Below are positions 34,057 through 43,110 of a stretch of DNA of 64,000 bases, piece by piece; the first letter of the stretch is position 1; each line of letters starts with the position of its first letter. Where the stretch lies: NCBI GenBank assembly GCA_965200465.1, contig OZ241358.1:930001-994000 (forward strand), given 5' to 3'. This DNA comes from Azophilus sp965200465. Lineage in GTDB: Bacteria; Pseudomonadota; Gammaproteobacteria; Pseudomonadales; Azotimanducaceae. The notes under the pieces are model-generated. The model made no database searches. It worked only from the letters and a program-made list of their open reading frames with translations, and was not told the DNA's origin. Made by a program: the position numbers and the translations under genes.

Positions 34057-34174
34057 CGCACCTGCCGACATCCATCTCCAAAGCGCCGCCCCGCATGGGC
34101 TGTGCGCCTGTTCGGAGGCATTTGGCGCTGCCGGCTTGTTGCGGTATCTTTCCGGAAACCGATGAGGCAGCACC

Positions 34175-35365
34175 ATGTGGCGTTGGGATCAAGGCCGGCT
34201 CGCGTACTTTCAGTTCGACAATCTGAAAGCTCTTGCGCATTTGGCCTTGCGGCACAACTTGAAGACCGTGGACAAGGGCGCTGCTCGAGCCGAAACGGGC
34301 CTTCCATTCCCGCCTGACGACTATCCGCAACTCTGGCGGAACTATTCGCGGGTCGTAAAGCTAACCTTGTTGGTGCATGAGGAGGGCGACCGAGCGGTGC
34401 CAACGAATGTGGCCCGTTTGCTTGCGCAGGAAGGTGGCGTGACGGTGGACGAATATTTCCACTTTCTCGCCCGGACTTTCACCGACCCGTCGCCGGCGCT
34501 AACGGGCTGGAGTCCATCGGCTGGGCAGCGCTATCCGCTTGCTTTCGCGCTGAGATACGGCCTAGCCAAGCTAGCGACAAGGGCGGTTGACAAATTCCCC
34601 TTGAGTGAAGTCCTATCCGCCTACAGGACATCTGGATTCCGCGCAACGGAGCCATACGACGCCTTTGTGTCCCTAACGCGCTCTCTTAGTTCAGGCCCAT
34701 CAATTCGGAAGGTGCAACGGTCTAGGCAGGCTAGGGAGAGCCTGAAGGTGATCTCGCAAATTTCGTATGTGCATTATGATAATCGCGTCCTCTCGCTTGC
34801 ATTGGACAAAAGGGACGCTAGGGCATTGTTTGACCGCCTGCACCCAATTGGGGGTCAAGTTGAACGGACTGCTGAAGATGAATTGCGCCGCGTTGCGGCG
34901 CTTATCGCGGATCGCCAAGTCGCTGAAGTCCCCGACCAGCAAAACACCATCGTTTCGGAAGAATTAGCCAGCGGGTTCAAGGAGGGCGGCAAGGTGCGGA
35001 AAATGCACATGGCGGTAGAGCGGAATTCCAAGTTGAGGGAGGCGTACTTTGAAGCCAATCCAACAAGCATCTGCGATGCTTGTCAAGTGAATGCGGATGA
35101 GCGGTTTCCTTGGACGTCGAGAATGTTGGATTTGCATCACTTGCTTCCGTTGTCTTCCGGCACTCGTGTGGAAAGCTCCAAAACCGTTTTTTCCGACCTC
35201 GTGCCATTGTGCCCAACTTGTCATCGAGGCGTTCACAGATACTACGATTCTTGGTTGAAGGAACGCAACAGATCGGACTTTGCCGACATTGATGAGGCGC
35301 GTCAAGTATATGACACGGCTAGGCAGAATATAAGAAGGACCATTGATTTTCAACGCGGAGCCTGA
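34175..35365 (+). CDS. HNH endonuclease, predicted restriction enzyme of a type II system
   Basis: A 396-residue protein. The C-terminus carries an HNH nuclease: zinc Cys pairs at residues 300/303 (SICDACQVN) and 346/349 (PLCPTCHRGVH) with the catalytic His pair 321/322 in LDLHHLLPLSSGTR. This HHxxPLS form resembles McrA-like and type II HNH restriction enzymes. The first 290 residues are not recognised; they look globular and helical (LKALAHLALRHNLKTVDKG, PLSEVLSAYRTSGFR) and probably hold the target-recognition part. ATG 34175 has GAGG seven bases upstream. The cytosine methyltransferase starts three bases after its stop. Base composition is AT-richer than that of the neighbours, suggesting acquisition. 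Confidence 0.82.
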   Translation: MWRWDQGRLAYFQFDNLKALAHLALRHNLKTVDKGAARAETGLPFPPDDYPQLWRNYSRVVKLTLLVHEEGDRAVPTNVARLLAQEGGVTVDEYFHFLARTFTDPSPALTGWSPSAGQRYPLAFALRYGLAKLATRAVDKFPLSEVLSAYRTSGFRATEPYDAFVSLTRSLSSGPSIRKVQRSRQARESLKVISQISYVHYDNRVLSLALDKRDARALFDRLHPIGGQVERTAEDELRRVAALIADRQVAEVPDQQNTIVSEELASGFKEGGKVRKMHMAVERNSKLREAYFEANPTSICDACQVNADERFPWTSRMLDLHHLLPLSSGTRVESSKTVFSDLVPLCPTCHRGVHRYYDSWLKERNRSDFADIDEARQVYDTARQNIRRTIDFQRGA

Positions 35366-35368
35366 GCA

Positions 35369-36550
35369 ATGGCCTATGATCGCCTTAAATTTCAAAAGCG
35401 GCTAATTGATGAGGCCGAAGGCGGCCCTGACCACCTCAGCGTGGTGCTTTCGCGGAATGGGCTGACTTACGACGATCTGAGATATGAACGCAGCGAGGAG
35501 CTGAAGTGGCTAGGAAGCCTTGCTTATGGGTTGCAGCACTTCCGGAAAGGCCGTTGCGGCATTCCTTTCGTCAGCTTTTTTACAGGGTGCGGCGGCATGG
35601 ACTTGGGGTTTGAGGCTGCCGGCTTCGTTCATCTAGGGGCGTTTGAAATAAACGAACTTTTTTGCAGGACGCTGCGCACCAATCGCCCGGATTGGGAGGT
35701 GTTTGGGCCGCCTGACCATGCCGGGGATGTTGCCGAAGTCGAGGACGTCAAGGCAATGCTCGGTGAGAGAGTTGCAACTCCTTTCGATGGGGTGTTTATC
35801 GGAGGCCCGCCTTGCCAGCCATTTTCGGTGGCGGCCAACCAACGCTACTCACGTTCCGGCACGAACTTCAAGCGCGTGGGGTTTGCGCATAAAGGAAATG
35901 GTGGGTTGCTGTTCGATTACGTTGAATTGATAGTCGAGTTTCTGCCAAGCGTCTTCATCATAGAAAATGTCCCTGGCTTGAGGGACATCGACGGGGGCTC
36001 GCGCCTGCTTTCCGCCGCCAAAACGCTGGCCGCGGCAGGATACGACATAGTAGGTCCGGCTGTTTTGGATGCGGCTGACTACTGGGTTCCACAGCATCGC
36101 AGCAGATTGTTCGTCGTCGGTGCGCGACTGGGGAAACGCATGGAGCTGCCTCAACCGCAGGCGCAGCACATTGGCTGCGGAGCGGTGCTGCCTAAGGTTG
36201 CGCCCAAGGCGCCGAATGGCGAAACCCGGAGGCACAAAGCCGGCTCCGTTGCCCGCTACATGCAGTTGGATTACGGCGCCAGAGATCACCTGGGGAGGGT
36301 TGACAGACTGGATCCGTCCAAGCCGGCGAAAACTGTTATTGCTGGGGGTTCGGGTGGAGGTGGCCGGTCCCATTTGCACCCGGAAATACCGAGGACCCTC
36401 AGCGTTCGTGAGTGTGCTCGCTTACAGTCGTTTCCTGACGACTACGAGTTTTGCGGCCCGACCGCAAGGCAGTTCACCCAAGTTGGCAATGCCGTTCCCC
36501 CGGTTCTTGCCGCCCAGTTGGCCACGACGATCCGTTCCGCCATGGAATAG
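35369..36550 (+). CDS. DNA (cytosine-5-)-methyltransferase
   Basis: A 393-residue C5 methylase protecting the host sites from the adjacent nuclease. All key motifs are present in order: FFTGCGGMDLGFEAAGF (I) at about residue 70, GGPPCQPFSVAANQRYS (IV, with the catalytic Cys) near residue 151, FIIENVPGLRDIDGG (VI), QHRSRLFVVGARLG (VIII), RTLSVRECARLQSFPDDY (IX) and FTQVGNAVPPVLA (X). The target-recognition region lies between VIII and IX. An extra N-terminal 65 residues (RLKFQKRLIDEAEGG, DDLRYERSEEL) precede motif I. It is encoded three bases after the HNH gene, as a two-gene operon. Recognition sequence unknown. Confidence 0.95.
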   Translation: MAYDRLKFQKRLIDEAEGGPDHLSVVLSRNGLTYDDLRYERSEELKWLGSLAYGLQHFRKGRCGIPFVSFFTGCGGMDLGFEAAGFVHLGAFEINELFCRTLRTNRPDWEVFGPPDHAGDVAEVEDVKAMLGERVATPFDGVFIGGPPCQPFSVAANQRYSRSGTNFKRVGFAHKGNGGLLFDYVELIVEFLPSVFIIENVPGLRDIDGGSRLLSAAKTLAAAGYDIVGPAVLDAADYWVPQHRSRLFVVGARLGKRMELPQPQAQHIGCGAVLPKVAPKAPNGETRRHKAGSVARYMQLDYGARDHLGRVDRLDPSKPAKTVIAGGSGGGGRSHLHPEIPRTLSVRECARLQSFPDDYEFCGPTARQFTQVGNAVPPVLAAQLATTIRSAME

Positions 36551-36705
36551 GCGGCCCGGCGCTTCCGCGGCTGCCGGGAAACCCCGAGCAGCGTAGTACA
36601 CGCCTTTGCAATGCTTAGCTTCTTAAGGTTTGGGTAGGGGGCTTGGGCGGAGTTTGTGGTGCATGGGCTTAGCCTCCGTGCGGTGAGCGTGTGACTGAGG
36701 CGAGA

Positions 36706-38007
36706 CTATGGCAGCCCCAAGATGCGGTCGATGGTCCAATAGGCGGCCATGGCGCCCATTGCGTAGATCAAGCCGGCGTAGAGCAGGCCCGGCGGCGTTC
36801 GCCATAGGCCGCCGACTCCTGCAGCGCCGAACGCGGCGATCATCTGGAACGGCGTTCCGGCGGCTGGCGCAATGGTCGGCAGGCGGCTGGCCGCCCAAAG
36901 CAGCGCCAAGGCGGCGGCGACGACCAGAATCTGGCCCGCTTCAATGCCCAGATTGAACAACAGCAGGGACAGCGCCAACTGATCCTTCGGCAGGCCGATG
37001 TCCGCTAAGGCGCCGGCGAAGCCGAAGCCGTGCAGCAGGCCGAACGTGAAAGCCATGAGCCAAGGCCGCCCTTGGGTGAGCGCCGAGCGCTGCGCCGCCG
37101 GCAGAGCCAACTCCCGCGCCAGGAACAAAATGGACAGGGCGATGACCGCCTCCACCGGCCCTTGCGGCAACTGCACCACCTCCAGCACGGACAAAGCCAG
37201 GGTGACGCTGTGCGCCAGGGTGAAGCTGGTGATGGTTTTCAACAGCGGCCAAGCGCCGGGTATGAAGCACACCAAGCCGATGACGAAGAGCACATGGTCG
37301 ATGCCGAACAGCAGATGCTCGATGCCGAGCGTCAAGTAGGCGGCGACCTTGGGGCTGGAGTCGCTCAAGTCCAGCGAAGGCGAGTTGGAGCGCAGGATGT
37401 GGTTCAGCCGTTCCCCATCCAGACGGCGCACCTCCACTAGCACGTCCGTCAGCGTTCGCGCCAAGCCGCGAATGTGGATGGTTCCCTCGTTAAGGGGGCA
37501 GGCCACCTCCCACTGCTGCAGCAGGGCGCCGCCGACAATCCGGGGGACCGGGTCGGCCAGCGGCGGGCACCCGTCCGGCAGCATCGGATCGATGGGCAAG
37601 CGGCGGTCCTGCACGATGGGCTGCTTCCACAGCACGTTGAACCGCTCCGGCGCGCTTTCCACGATTTGCAGAAAGGCCGGCCGCACTTCGTGGGCGGCCA
37701 AGTGCGGGCTGCTGAGCGCCATCAGCAACGCCAAGAGGACGGGCCGGCGCCTTGTCCTGCCCCTTGGAGAAGCGCGGCGTCCTTGGTAAGGCGTCAAAAA
37801 CGGCAAACGGGCGGCAGCAGGGCTTGGCGGCCCTAGGTCGGCTGCAAAGCGCAACGACCGCGGCGGGGGCGGATTGCCTCGGCGACGGTCCGCGGACCGG
37901 CGCAAGGCCGGATGCGGCTTGGCCATCAGGGCTTTTGCGGCAGCGTCCGGGCGCGGCGCTTGCAGTTCGTCAACGCAACGCGGCCGGGCGTTGGGGGCAA
38001 AGCTCAT
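36706..38007 (-). CDS. HupE/UreJ-family membrane protein
   Basis: The C-terminal 190 residues hold six to seven membrane helices with the family motif LGIEHLLFGIDHVLFVIGLV and FTLAHSVTLALSVL, and a GLLHGFGFAGALADIGLP helix; the His residues suggest metal handling, as in HupE/UreJ nickel or cobalt permeases. Before it is a periplasmic domain (HEVRPAFLQIVE...) preceded by a signal peptide (RRPVLLALLMALSSPHLAA). The ATG at 38007 overlaps the PPIase stop (ATGA), indicating coupling, but would leave about 85 unconserved Pro/Arg-rich residues before the signal; a TTG at 37797 is an alternative start. The PPIase-HupE pair recurs in gammaproteobacteria. Confidence 0.85.
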   Translation of the reverse strand: MSFAPNARPRCVDELQAPRPDAAAKALMAKPHPALRRSADRRRGNPPPPRSLRFAADLGPPSPAAARLPFLTPYQGRRASPRGRTRRRPVLLALLMALSSPHLAAHEVRPAFLQIVESAPERFNVLWKQPIVQDRRLPIDPMLPDGCPPLADPVPRIVGGALLQQWEVACPLNEGTIHIRGLARTLTDVLVEVRRLDGERLNHILRSNSPSLDLSDSSPKVAAYLTLGIEHLLFGIDHVLFVIGLVCFIPGAWPLLKTITSFTLAHSVTLALSVLEVVQLPQGPVEAVIALSILFLARELALPAAQRSALTQGRPWLMAFTFGLLHGFGFAGALADIGLPKDQLALSLLLFNLGIEAGQILVVAAALALLWAASRLPTIAPAAGTPFQMIAAFGAAGVGGLWRTPPGLLYAGLIYAMGAMAAYWTIDRILGLP

Positions 38008-38822
38008 GGGCCGCCGGCCTCCGGCGGAACCACTTGATAGCGGCTGCGCAATTGCTTGTAGTAGGCGGCGTTGGCCTGCTCCCGCCGCTCCGCATTCAGG
38101 TCATTGGCCACCCGGGCCTGCACTTGCGCGAACGACGGCAGCGCCTCCGGCAGCACTTTTTCCACCTGCACCAAGTGCCACCCGTAGGCCGATGGCAGCG
38201 GTCCCTGCCAATCAGGGCTGACGGCTAGGTTTGTCAAAGCGGCGGCGAAGTCGCGCCCGAACAGATCGCCGATTTCCCGCAGGGAGCGCTCGGCGTAGGC
38301 GCGTTGCAGCATGAACGGGTCGGCCGGCGCAGCGGGATCGGTTAGGGCCGCGAGGGCGTCCGCCTTGGCGTCCTCCCGGCGGTCCGCGGAGAAGTAGCGG
38401 TGGCGGAAGCTGTAGCGGGCCGGCAGCCGGTAACGGTCCGCATTGGCTTCGTGGAAGGCCCGCAGTTCGGCTTCTCCGGGCGGTTGGCCGGTGGCGATGT
38501 CCTCCGTCAAAAAGGTGAGTTTTTGCACGAGGCGCCGGCGCACGATGACGTCGCCTTGGTCCAAGGACAGGCGCAACGCCTCCCGGTAGTAGATCTCCTC
38601 GCGGACGAACTGCTCGATCAGACCTTTAAGCTCGTCTTCCGAGGGCGCCCGGCCTAGCTGCGCCCGCCACTGCTCCTGCAGTCGGTTGATCTCCGCCTGG
38701 TCCACCAGGATGGTCTGCGCGGCGTCGGCGCCGTCCAATAGAGCGCCGCCCGCGAAGACGGCGGCGCCCAACGCCAGAAAGGCGAGCAGGGGGTCCTGCA
38801 GCCAGCGCTTTTTCGGGTTCAT
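38004..38822 (-). CDS. membrane-anchored PpiC/SurA-like peptidyl-prolyl isomerase
   Basis: A 272-residue periplasmic foldase. The N-terminal anchor (PLLAFLALGAAVFAGGALL) is followed by a helical chaperone part (DQAEINRLQEQWRAQLGR, LIEQFVREEIYYREALRL) and a parvulin-like region (ARYSFRHRYFSADRREDAK, GPLPSAYGWHLVQVEKVLP near residue 225). The parvulin HYLV-type motif appears as YGWHLVQV. ATG 38822 is chosen; a TTG at 38855 is also in frame. The stop overlaps the start of the HupE-like gene, so this protein may help fold the periplasmic domain of HupE or its partner. Confidence 0.86.
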   Translation of the reverse strand: MNPKKRWLQDPLLAFLALGAAVFAGGALLDGADAAQTILVDQAEINRLQEQWRAQLGRAPSEDELKGLIEQFVREEIYYREALRLSLDQGDVIVRRRLVQKLTFLTEDIATGQPPGEAELRAFHEANADRYRLPARYSFRHRYFSADRREDAKADALAALTDPAAPADPFMLQRAYAERSLREIGDLFGRDFAAALTNLAVSPDWQGPLPSAYGWHLVQVEKVLPEALPSFAQVQARVANDLNAERREQANAAYYKQLRSRYQVVPPEAGGP

Positions 38823-39311
38823 GCCTTGTTTCCGCCGGTTCCCACGCTGCGTCAAGCTGCTTGTCCACAGCCGAAATGTTCTTTTTCTTCAACAAGTTGC
38901 GTAGTCATTGTTGAGGGATGTTCCGGTTGTAAAGTGCAAACCAAGGTTGTTCGGAAGTCCTTTGAGGCGCATTTCCCTCAGGTCGAAAGAATTATGACAC
39001 CCTACGCCCATGGAAGACCAAGGATGCGTCGAGCTCGTTGTCCCGCCATCAATCGGCATGGCAGACCTTGGAATGGCCAAGCTCGAAGCCTGCGCTTTCG
39101 CGTCCCTTTCACTCCCCTCCCCTGCTGTTTCGGCCAAAGCTGCATTCCGCCGGAAGCGCCGAAGCGCAGTTGCAACGCGGTGCTTCGATTTGGCGCACAG
39201 GGTGAAATTCACGGATTGGGTGGTTTATGCTGCGGAAAAACAAGGGGCTGCCGCCAGCCAGCGGGCTTTTGCCCCCGCGCATTGTAAACCAGCTTGCAAA
39301 GGAACCGCCTG
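38823..39311. other. intergenic region with no confident gene
   Basis: Frames here are short and without recognisable motifs; a minus-strand frame of 107 codons (38889-39212) has no ribosome-binding site or conserved look. The part just before the enoyl-CoA hydratase includes GCATTGTAAACC and the Shine-Dalgarno AAAGGA. Confidence 0.5.
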
Positions 39312-40106
39312 ATGAGCTTGGAAACCATCCTCTACGAAGTCGCGGACAACGTGGCCACCATCACCATCAACCGCCCGCAGGCGGCCAACGCCATGGGGCC
39401 GCTGACCGCCAAGGAGTTCTGCGCCGCCGCCATGGACGCGGAAGCCGACCCCGAAGTCCGCGCCGTGTTGCTGACCGGCGCCGGCAAGATGTTCTGCGCC
39501 GGCGGCGACTTGGGCGCCTTCGCCGAGGCCGGCGACGGTGCCCGCAAGCTGCTGATGCAGATGACCGGCGACCTGCACCTGGGCCTTTCCCGCCTTGGCC
39601 GCGGCAAGGCGCCGGTGATTTGCGCCGTCAACGGCACCGCCGCCGGTGCCGGCTTCAGCCTAGTGATGGCTTGCGATCTGGCCATCGCTGCGGAATCGGC
39701 GGTGTTCACCATGGCCTACACCCGTGCCGGCCTGTCGCCGGACGGCAGTTCAACCTTCTACATGCCGCGCAAGCTCGGCGACCGGCGGGCTAGGGAACTG
39801 ATGCTGACCAACCGGGTGCTCAGCAGCCAGGAAGCGCTGGACTGGGGCGTCGTCAACCGGGTGGTGCCGGATGCGGACTTGCAAACCGAGGCGATGGCCC
39901 TCGCCCGCAAGCTGGCCACTGGCCCAACGGTCGCCTTCGGCGCGGTCAAGACCTTGCTGAACGGCTCCTTCGAGCAAACCCTGGAGTCGCAGATGGAGCT
40001 GGAGGCCCGGACCATCGCCGGCTTGGCCGCCGCCAGCGACGGCGACGGGCGGGAAGGCATCAACGCCTTTGTGGAGAAGCGCAAGCCGCAGTTCCGGGGT
40101 GCCTAA
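39312..40106 (+). CDS. enoyl-CoA hydratase/isomerase (crotonase) family protein
   Basis: A 264-residue crotonase-fold enzyme acting on acyl-CoA thioesters. Oxyanion-hole segments are MFCAGGDLGAFAEAG near residue 65 and ICAVNGTAAGAGFSLVMACD near residue 106. Further motifs AYTRAGLSPDGSSTFYMPR and EALDWGVVNRVVP are typical. The second catalytic Glu (GG-E in classical hydratases) is replaced by Asp in GLSPDGSS, which suggests a PaaG-like isomerase or hydratase. ATG 39312 follows AAAGGA. It stands before a dehalogenase gene, with an element remnant between. Confidence 0.9.
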   Translation: MSLETILYEVADNVATITINRPQAANAMGPLTAKEFCAAAMDAEADPEVRAVLLTGAGKMFCAGGDLGAFAEAGDGARKLLMQMTGDLHLGLSRLGRGKAPVICAVNGTAAGAGFSLVMACDLAIAAESAVFTMAYTRAGLSPDGSSTFYMPRKLGDRRARELMLTNRVLSSQEALDWGVVNRVVPDADLQTEAMALARKLATGPTVAFGAVKTLLNGSFEQTLESQMELEARTIAGLAAASDGDGREGINAFVEKRKPQFRGA

Positions 40107-40134
40107 GGTCCACAAGCCGAAGGGCAAGGGCAAC

Positions 40135-40190
40135 AGGATCATTGCAAAGTCATGTGCATCCTTTGATGACGGCATGAATATCTGGAGTGA
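40135..40190 (+). mobile_element. MITE-like element, truncated copy C
   Basis: AGGATCATTGCAAAGTCATG followed by TGCATCCTTTGATGACGGCA matches one end of copies A and B (AAGTCGTG...CTTTGA.GGTGGGA.GAA). Homology fades by about 40190, so only some 55 bp of the element remain. Confidence 0.5.
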
Positions 40191-40300
40191 ACCCCTCTCC
40201 GCCCAAGCTGTTCCGCCGGTGGGAACTCCGGCTTGCACGGCGGCATTTCGATGACTTTCAGCAGCCTTCGGTCCACAACGTCAATCAGGAGAACAGGCGC

Positions 40301-41176
40301 ATGAACACAGAGGAACACCCCAAGCAGACAGTGGAGGTGCATGGCAAGCGGATGGCCTATGTGGAAATGGGCGCGGGGGACCCCATCGTCTTCCTGCACG
40401 GCAACCCCAGCTCCTCCTACCTGTGGCGCAACATCATGCCGGCGGTTTCCGGGCACGGGCGTTGCCTGGCACCGGACCTGATCGGCATGGGGGATTCGGA
40501 CAAGCTCGAAGACTCCGGGCCGGAACGCTATCGATTCGTGGAACACGCCCACTACCTGGACGGCTGGTTTGCAGCCTTGGGGATTAAAAACAACCTGGTG
40601 CTCGTGGTCCACGATTGGGGCTCCGCCCTCGGCTTCCACTGGGCCAACCGGCATCGGGATGCGGTCAAGGGCATCTGCTACATGGAGGCGGTGGTTCGCC
40701 CGGTCTCCTGGGATGAGTTTCCCGCCGCCGCCACCGGCATCTTTCAGAGTTTCCGCTCCCCGGCCGGGGAGGACATGGTGCTGAACAACAACCTCTTCGT
40801 GGAGCGGGTGCTGCCCGGTTCGGTGCTGCGCCAGCTCAGTGACGCGGAAATGGCCGTCTATCGCCGCCCCTTCGCCGAACCGGGGGAGGGCCGCCGCCCC
40901 ACGCTGACCTGGCCGCGCCAAATCCCCATTGACGGCGAACCGGCGGACGTGGTGGAGATCGCCCAGTCCTACGCGGATTGGCTGTCCAGCGCCGATGTGC
41001 CCAAGCTGTTCGTCAACGCCGAACCCGGCGCCTTGATTCAGGGGACGGTGCGGGACTTCTGCCGCACTTGGCCCAACCAAACCGAAGTGACGGTGAAGGG
41101 CAGCCACTTCATTCAGGAGGACTCCCCTGCGGAGATCAGCGAAGCCTTGAACAGCTGGCTGCAAACCTTGGCCTAG
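40301..41176 (+). CDS. dhaA: haloalkane dehalogenase, subfamily II (DhaA/LinB type)
   Basis: An alpha/beta-hydrolase that hydrolyses carbon-halogen bonds to give an alcohol and halide. In this 291-residue protein the halide-stabilising Asn35 lies in FLHGNPSSSYLWRN, the nucleophile Asp105 with Trp106 in VVHDWGSALGFHW, the acid residue is likely the Glu in NAEPGALIQ, and the base His in KGSHFIQEDSP near residue 270. The Asn-Trp pair and the Glu in place of Asp place it in subfamily II. ATG 40301 is chosen over upstream ATG 40187, as AGGAGA precedes it and the family starts here. It is convergent with the EamA gene (4-base overlap). Confidence 0.93.
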   Translation: MNTEEHPKQTVEVHGKRMAYVEMGAGDPIVFLHGNPSSSYLWRNIMPAVSGHGRCLAPDLIGMGDSDKLEDSGPERYRFVEHAHYLDGWFAALGIKNNLVLVVHDWGSALGFHWANRHRDAVKGICYMEAVVRPVSWDEFPAAATGIFQSFRSPAGEDMVLNNNLFVERVLPGSVLRQLSDAEMAVYRRPFAEPGEGRRPTLTWPRQIPIDGEPADVVEIAQSYADWLSSADVPKLFVNAEPGALIQGTVRDFCRTWPNQTEVTVKGSHFIQEDSPAEISEALNSWLQTLA

Positions 41177-42135
41177 CGCCTGTTGCCGGCTTCCAAGGGA
41201 GAGGCCGCGGCTCTCTTGGTCGGATGATGCGGCCGGTTGGTTAGCAGCAGGCTGCCGATGATGACCAGCAGGCCGAGAACGGAGGCGGGGTGAATCCGTT
41301 CCCCCAGCACGGCGGCGATCAGCAGGAATGAAAGCAGCGGCGACAGATAGATCAACTGGCCGATGCGGGCGGCGTTCTTGGTGAGCGCCAAGGCTTGCCG
41401 CCACAGCAGAAAGGCGACGCCCATTTCCACCAACCCCACCCAGGCGCCGAAGGCCAGGGTGGCGCCCGTCCAAGGCGGCCAGCCCGGTCCGAACGCGCAG
41501 AGCACCGCCGTGGCCGCCGTGCCGAACAGGAAGCTCCAAGCCATCAGGCCCAACCCATCCGCCTTGAAGCGCGCCTGCACCAGCCAATAGGTCGCCCAAA
41601 TCAGAGTGCTGCCCAAGGCCAAGGCGATGCCGAAAGCATCCAAGGGCATCGCCGGCGCGGTGCCTGTTTGGTTCGCGGCCAAGTCGATGGACGGGCCGGA
41701 GAGCACGCCGGGGTGCAGCAGTACCAACACGCCCAGGTAGCCGAGCCCAACTCCGGCCAAGGTGCGCCAGGAAGGCCGCTGCCCCAGGATCGGCCAGGCC
41801 AGCAAGGCCATCGCCATCGCCCAAGTGTAGTTCAAGGGCTGCGCCGTCTGCGCCGGCAGCCGGTCATAGGCGGCGAACAGCACCACATAGTAGGCGCAGG
41901 GGTTCATCAAGCCGAGCAGGGCCGCAAGGCGCATCCGCCTCCCAGGCAAGCGCCAACGCCCAAGCCGCCAAGCCAGCGCCCAAAAGAAGGCGGTGGAGAC
42001 CAAGCCCCCGGCGAGCAGCAGCTGCAGCGGCTGCAGCGCCTGCAGGCCGAGCTTGAACCCGGTCGCCACCGTGGACCAAAGCGCCACGGCCAGCAGCGCC
42101 AACAGCGTGGCCCGCCGCTCCGAAGCCTCCCTCAT
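41173..42135 (-). CDS. EamA/DMT-family transporter
   Basis: A 320-residue inner-membrane protein with ten predicted helices in two EamA repeats: the first includes LLALLAVALWSTVATGFKLG and LNYTWAMAMALLAWPILGQ, the second ALGSTLIWATYWLVQ and LIYLSPLLSFLLIAAVLGER. Family members export amino acids or other metabolites, and substrate cannot be inferred. ATG 42135 is preceded by AAGGAGG. It is divergent from the truncated methylase. Confidence 0.92.
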   Translation of the reverse strand: MREASERRATLLALLAVALWSTVATGFKLGLQALQPLQLLLAGGLVSTAFFWALAWRLGRWRLPGRRMRLAALLGLMNPCAYYVVLFAAYDRLPAQTAQPLNYTWAMAMALLAWPILGQRPSWRTLAGVGLGYLGVLVLLHPGVLSGPSIDLAANQTGTAPAMPLDAFGIALALGSTLIWATYWLVQARFKADGLGLMAWSFLFGTAATAVLCAFGPGWPPWTGATLAFGAWVGLVEMGVAFLLWRQALALTKNAARIGQLIYLSPLLSFLLIAAVLGERIHPASVLGLLVIIGSLLLTNRPHHPTKRAAASPLEAGNRR

Positions 42136-42221
42136 GCCTCCTTCCAGCCCATTCCGGCAATTCCCTTGGCCGCTAGCCCACGCATTTCCTTTTCGTTATT
42201 CTGCGGTTCCTTGCCGCTTTG

Positions 42222-43077
42222 ATGGCAAGGGTAATGCCTTCCACGCGCCAAATCCCGCTTTTCCCGGAGGGGGATGCATCCCGGTACGCGGAACGCACGT
42301 CCGACAGCTTCGTCGGCAACATGGATGCGCCGGTGCATCGCTGGTTCCGCTACAGCGCCGGCTTCAGCGGCGCTTGGGCGGAGGACTTGATCGCCCGGGA
42401 AGCCACGCAGCGCGAAGTGCGCGTTCTCGATCCCTTCGCCGGAAGCGCGACGACGCTCATCGCCGCCGAGCAATGCGGCGTGGAGTCCTGGGGCATCGAC
42501 GCCCACCCCTTCGTGGCGCGGGTTGCGCAGGCCAAGCTGGCGTACCGCTCTTCGCCGAGCGGCTATCTCGCCGAAGCCAAGCGGACCTTGGCGCAGGCCA
42601 AGGCGCTCGCACTGGCGTTGGAGGGCTACGCGCCCCTCATCCGCAGGTGCTACACGGACGAGGCGTTAGGGCAACTGGATTGCTTGCGGCGGGCGGTGGA
42701 CGACTTGGATGACGGCTCGGAGGCCGGTCGTCTCGTCTGGCTAACGCTCGTCGCCATTCTGCGGGCGACTTCCCATGTGGGCACGGCGAACTGGCAATAT
42801 CTTCTACCGGACCGGCGCAAGGCGCGGGTCGAAGCTCCCTTCGCGGCGTTCGAGACGATGATGCAGGTCATGCATGGCGACATGAACGCCATCGGCGATG
42901 TCGCAGGACCAAGGGCAGGCTTTTCCTTGGCGGACGCCCGCTCCCGCAACGGCGTTCCCGCCGGCCGGTTCAACTTGGTGGTGACCTCCCCGCCGTACCC
43001 AAACAATTACGACTATGCGGACGCCACCCGTTTGGAGCTCACCTTCTTCGGCGAAGTGGAGGGCTGGGGGGACATTG
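42222..43077 (+). pseudogene. DNA methyltransferase truncated after the catalytic motif
   Basis: Starting at ATG 42222 (or 42234), the frame encodes an N4/N6 DNA methylase: RVLDPFAGSATTLIAAEQCG is the S-adenosylmethionine motif and RFNLVVTSPPYPNNYDYADA carries the catalytic SPPY. The normal continuation after LELTFFGEVEGWGDI is lost near 43077; from there the frame reads through the Nudix gene's start in another phase and ends at 43175. About a third of the protein is missing. A second, shorter methylase relic is at 17625-17942. Confidence 0.8.
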
Positions 43078-43110
43078 CTGGCATAACCCCCTTGCGCTTA
43101 TGCTTTGCCG

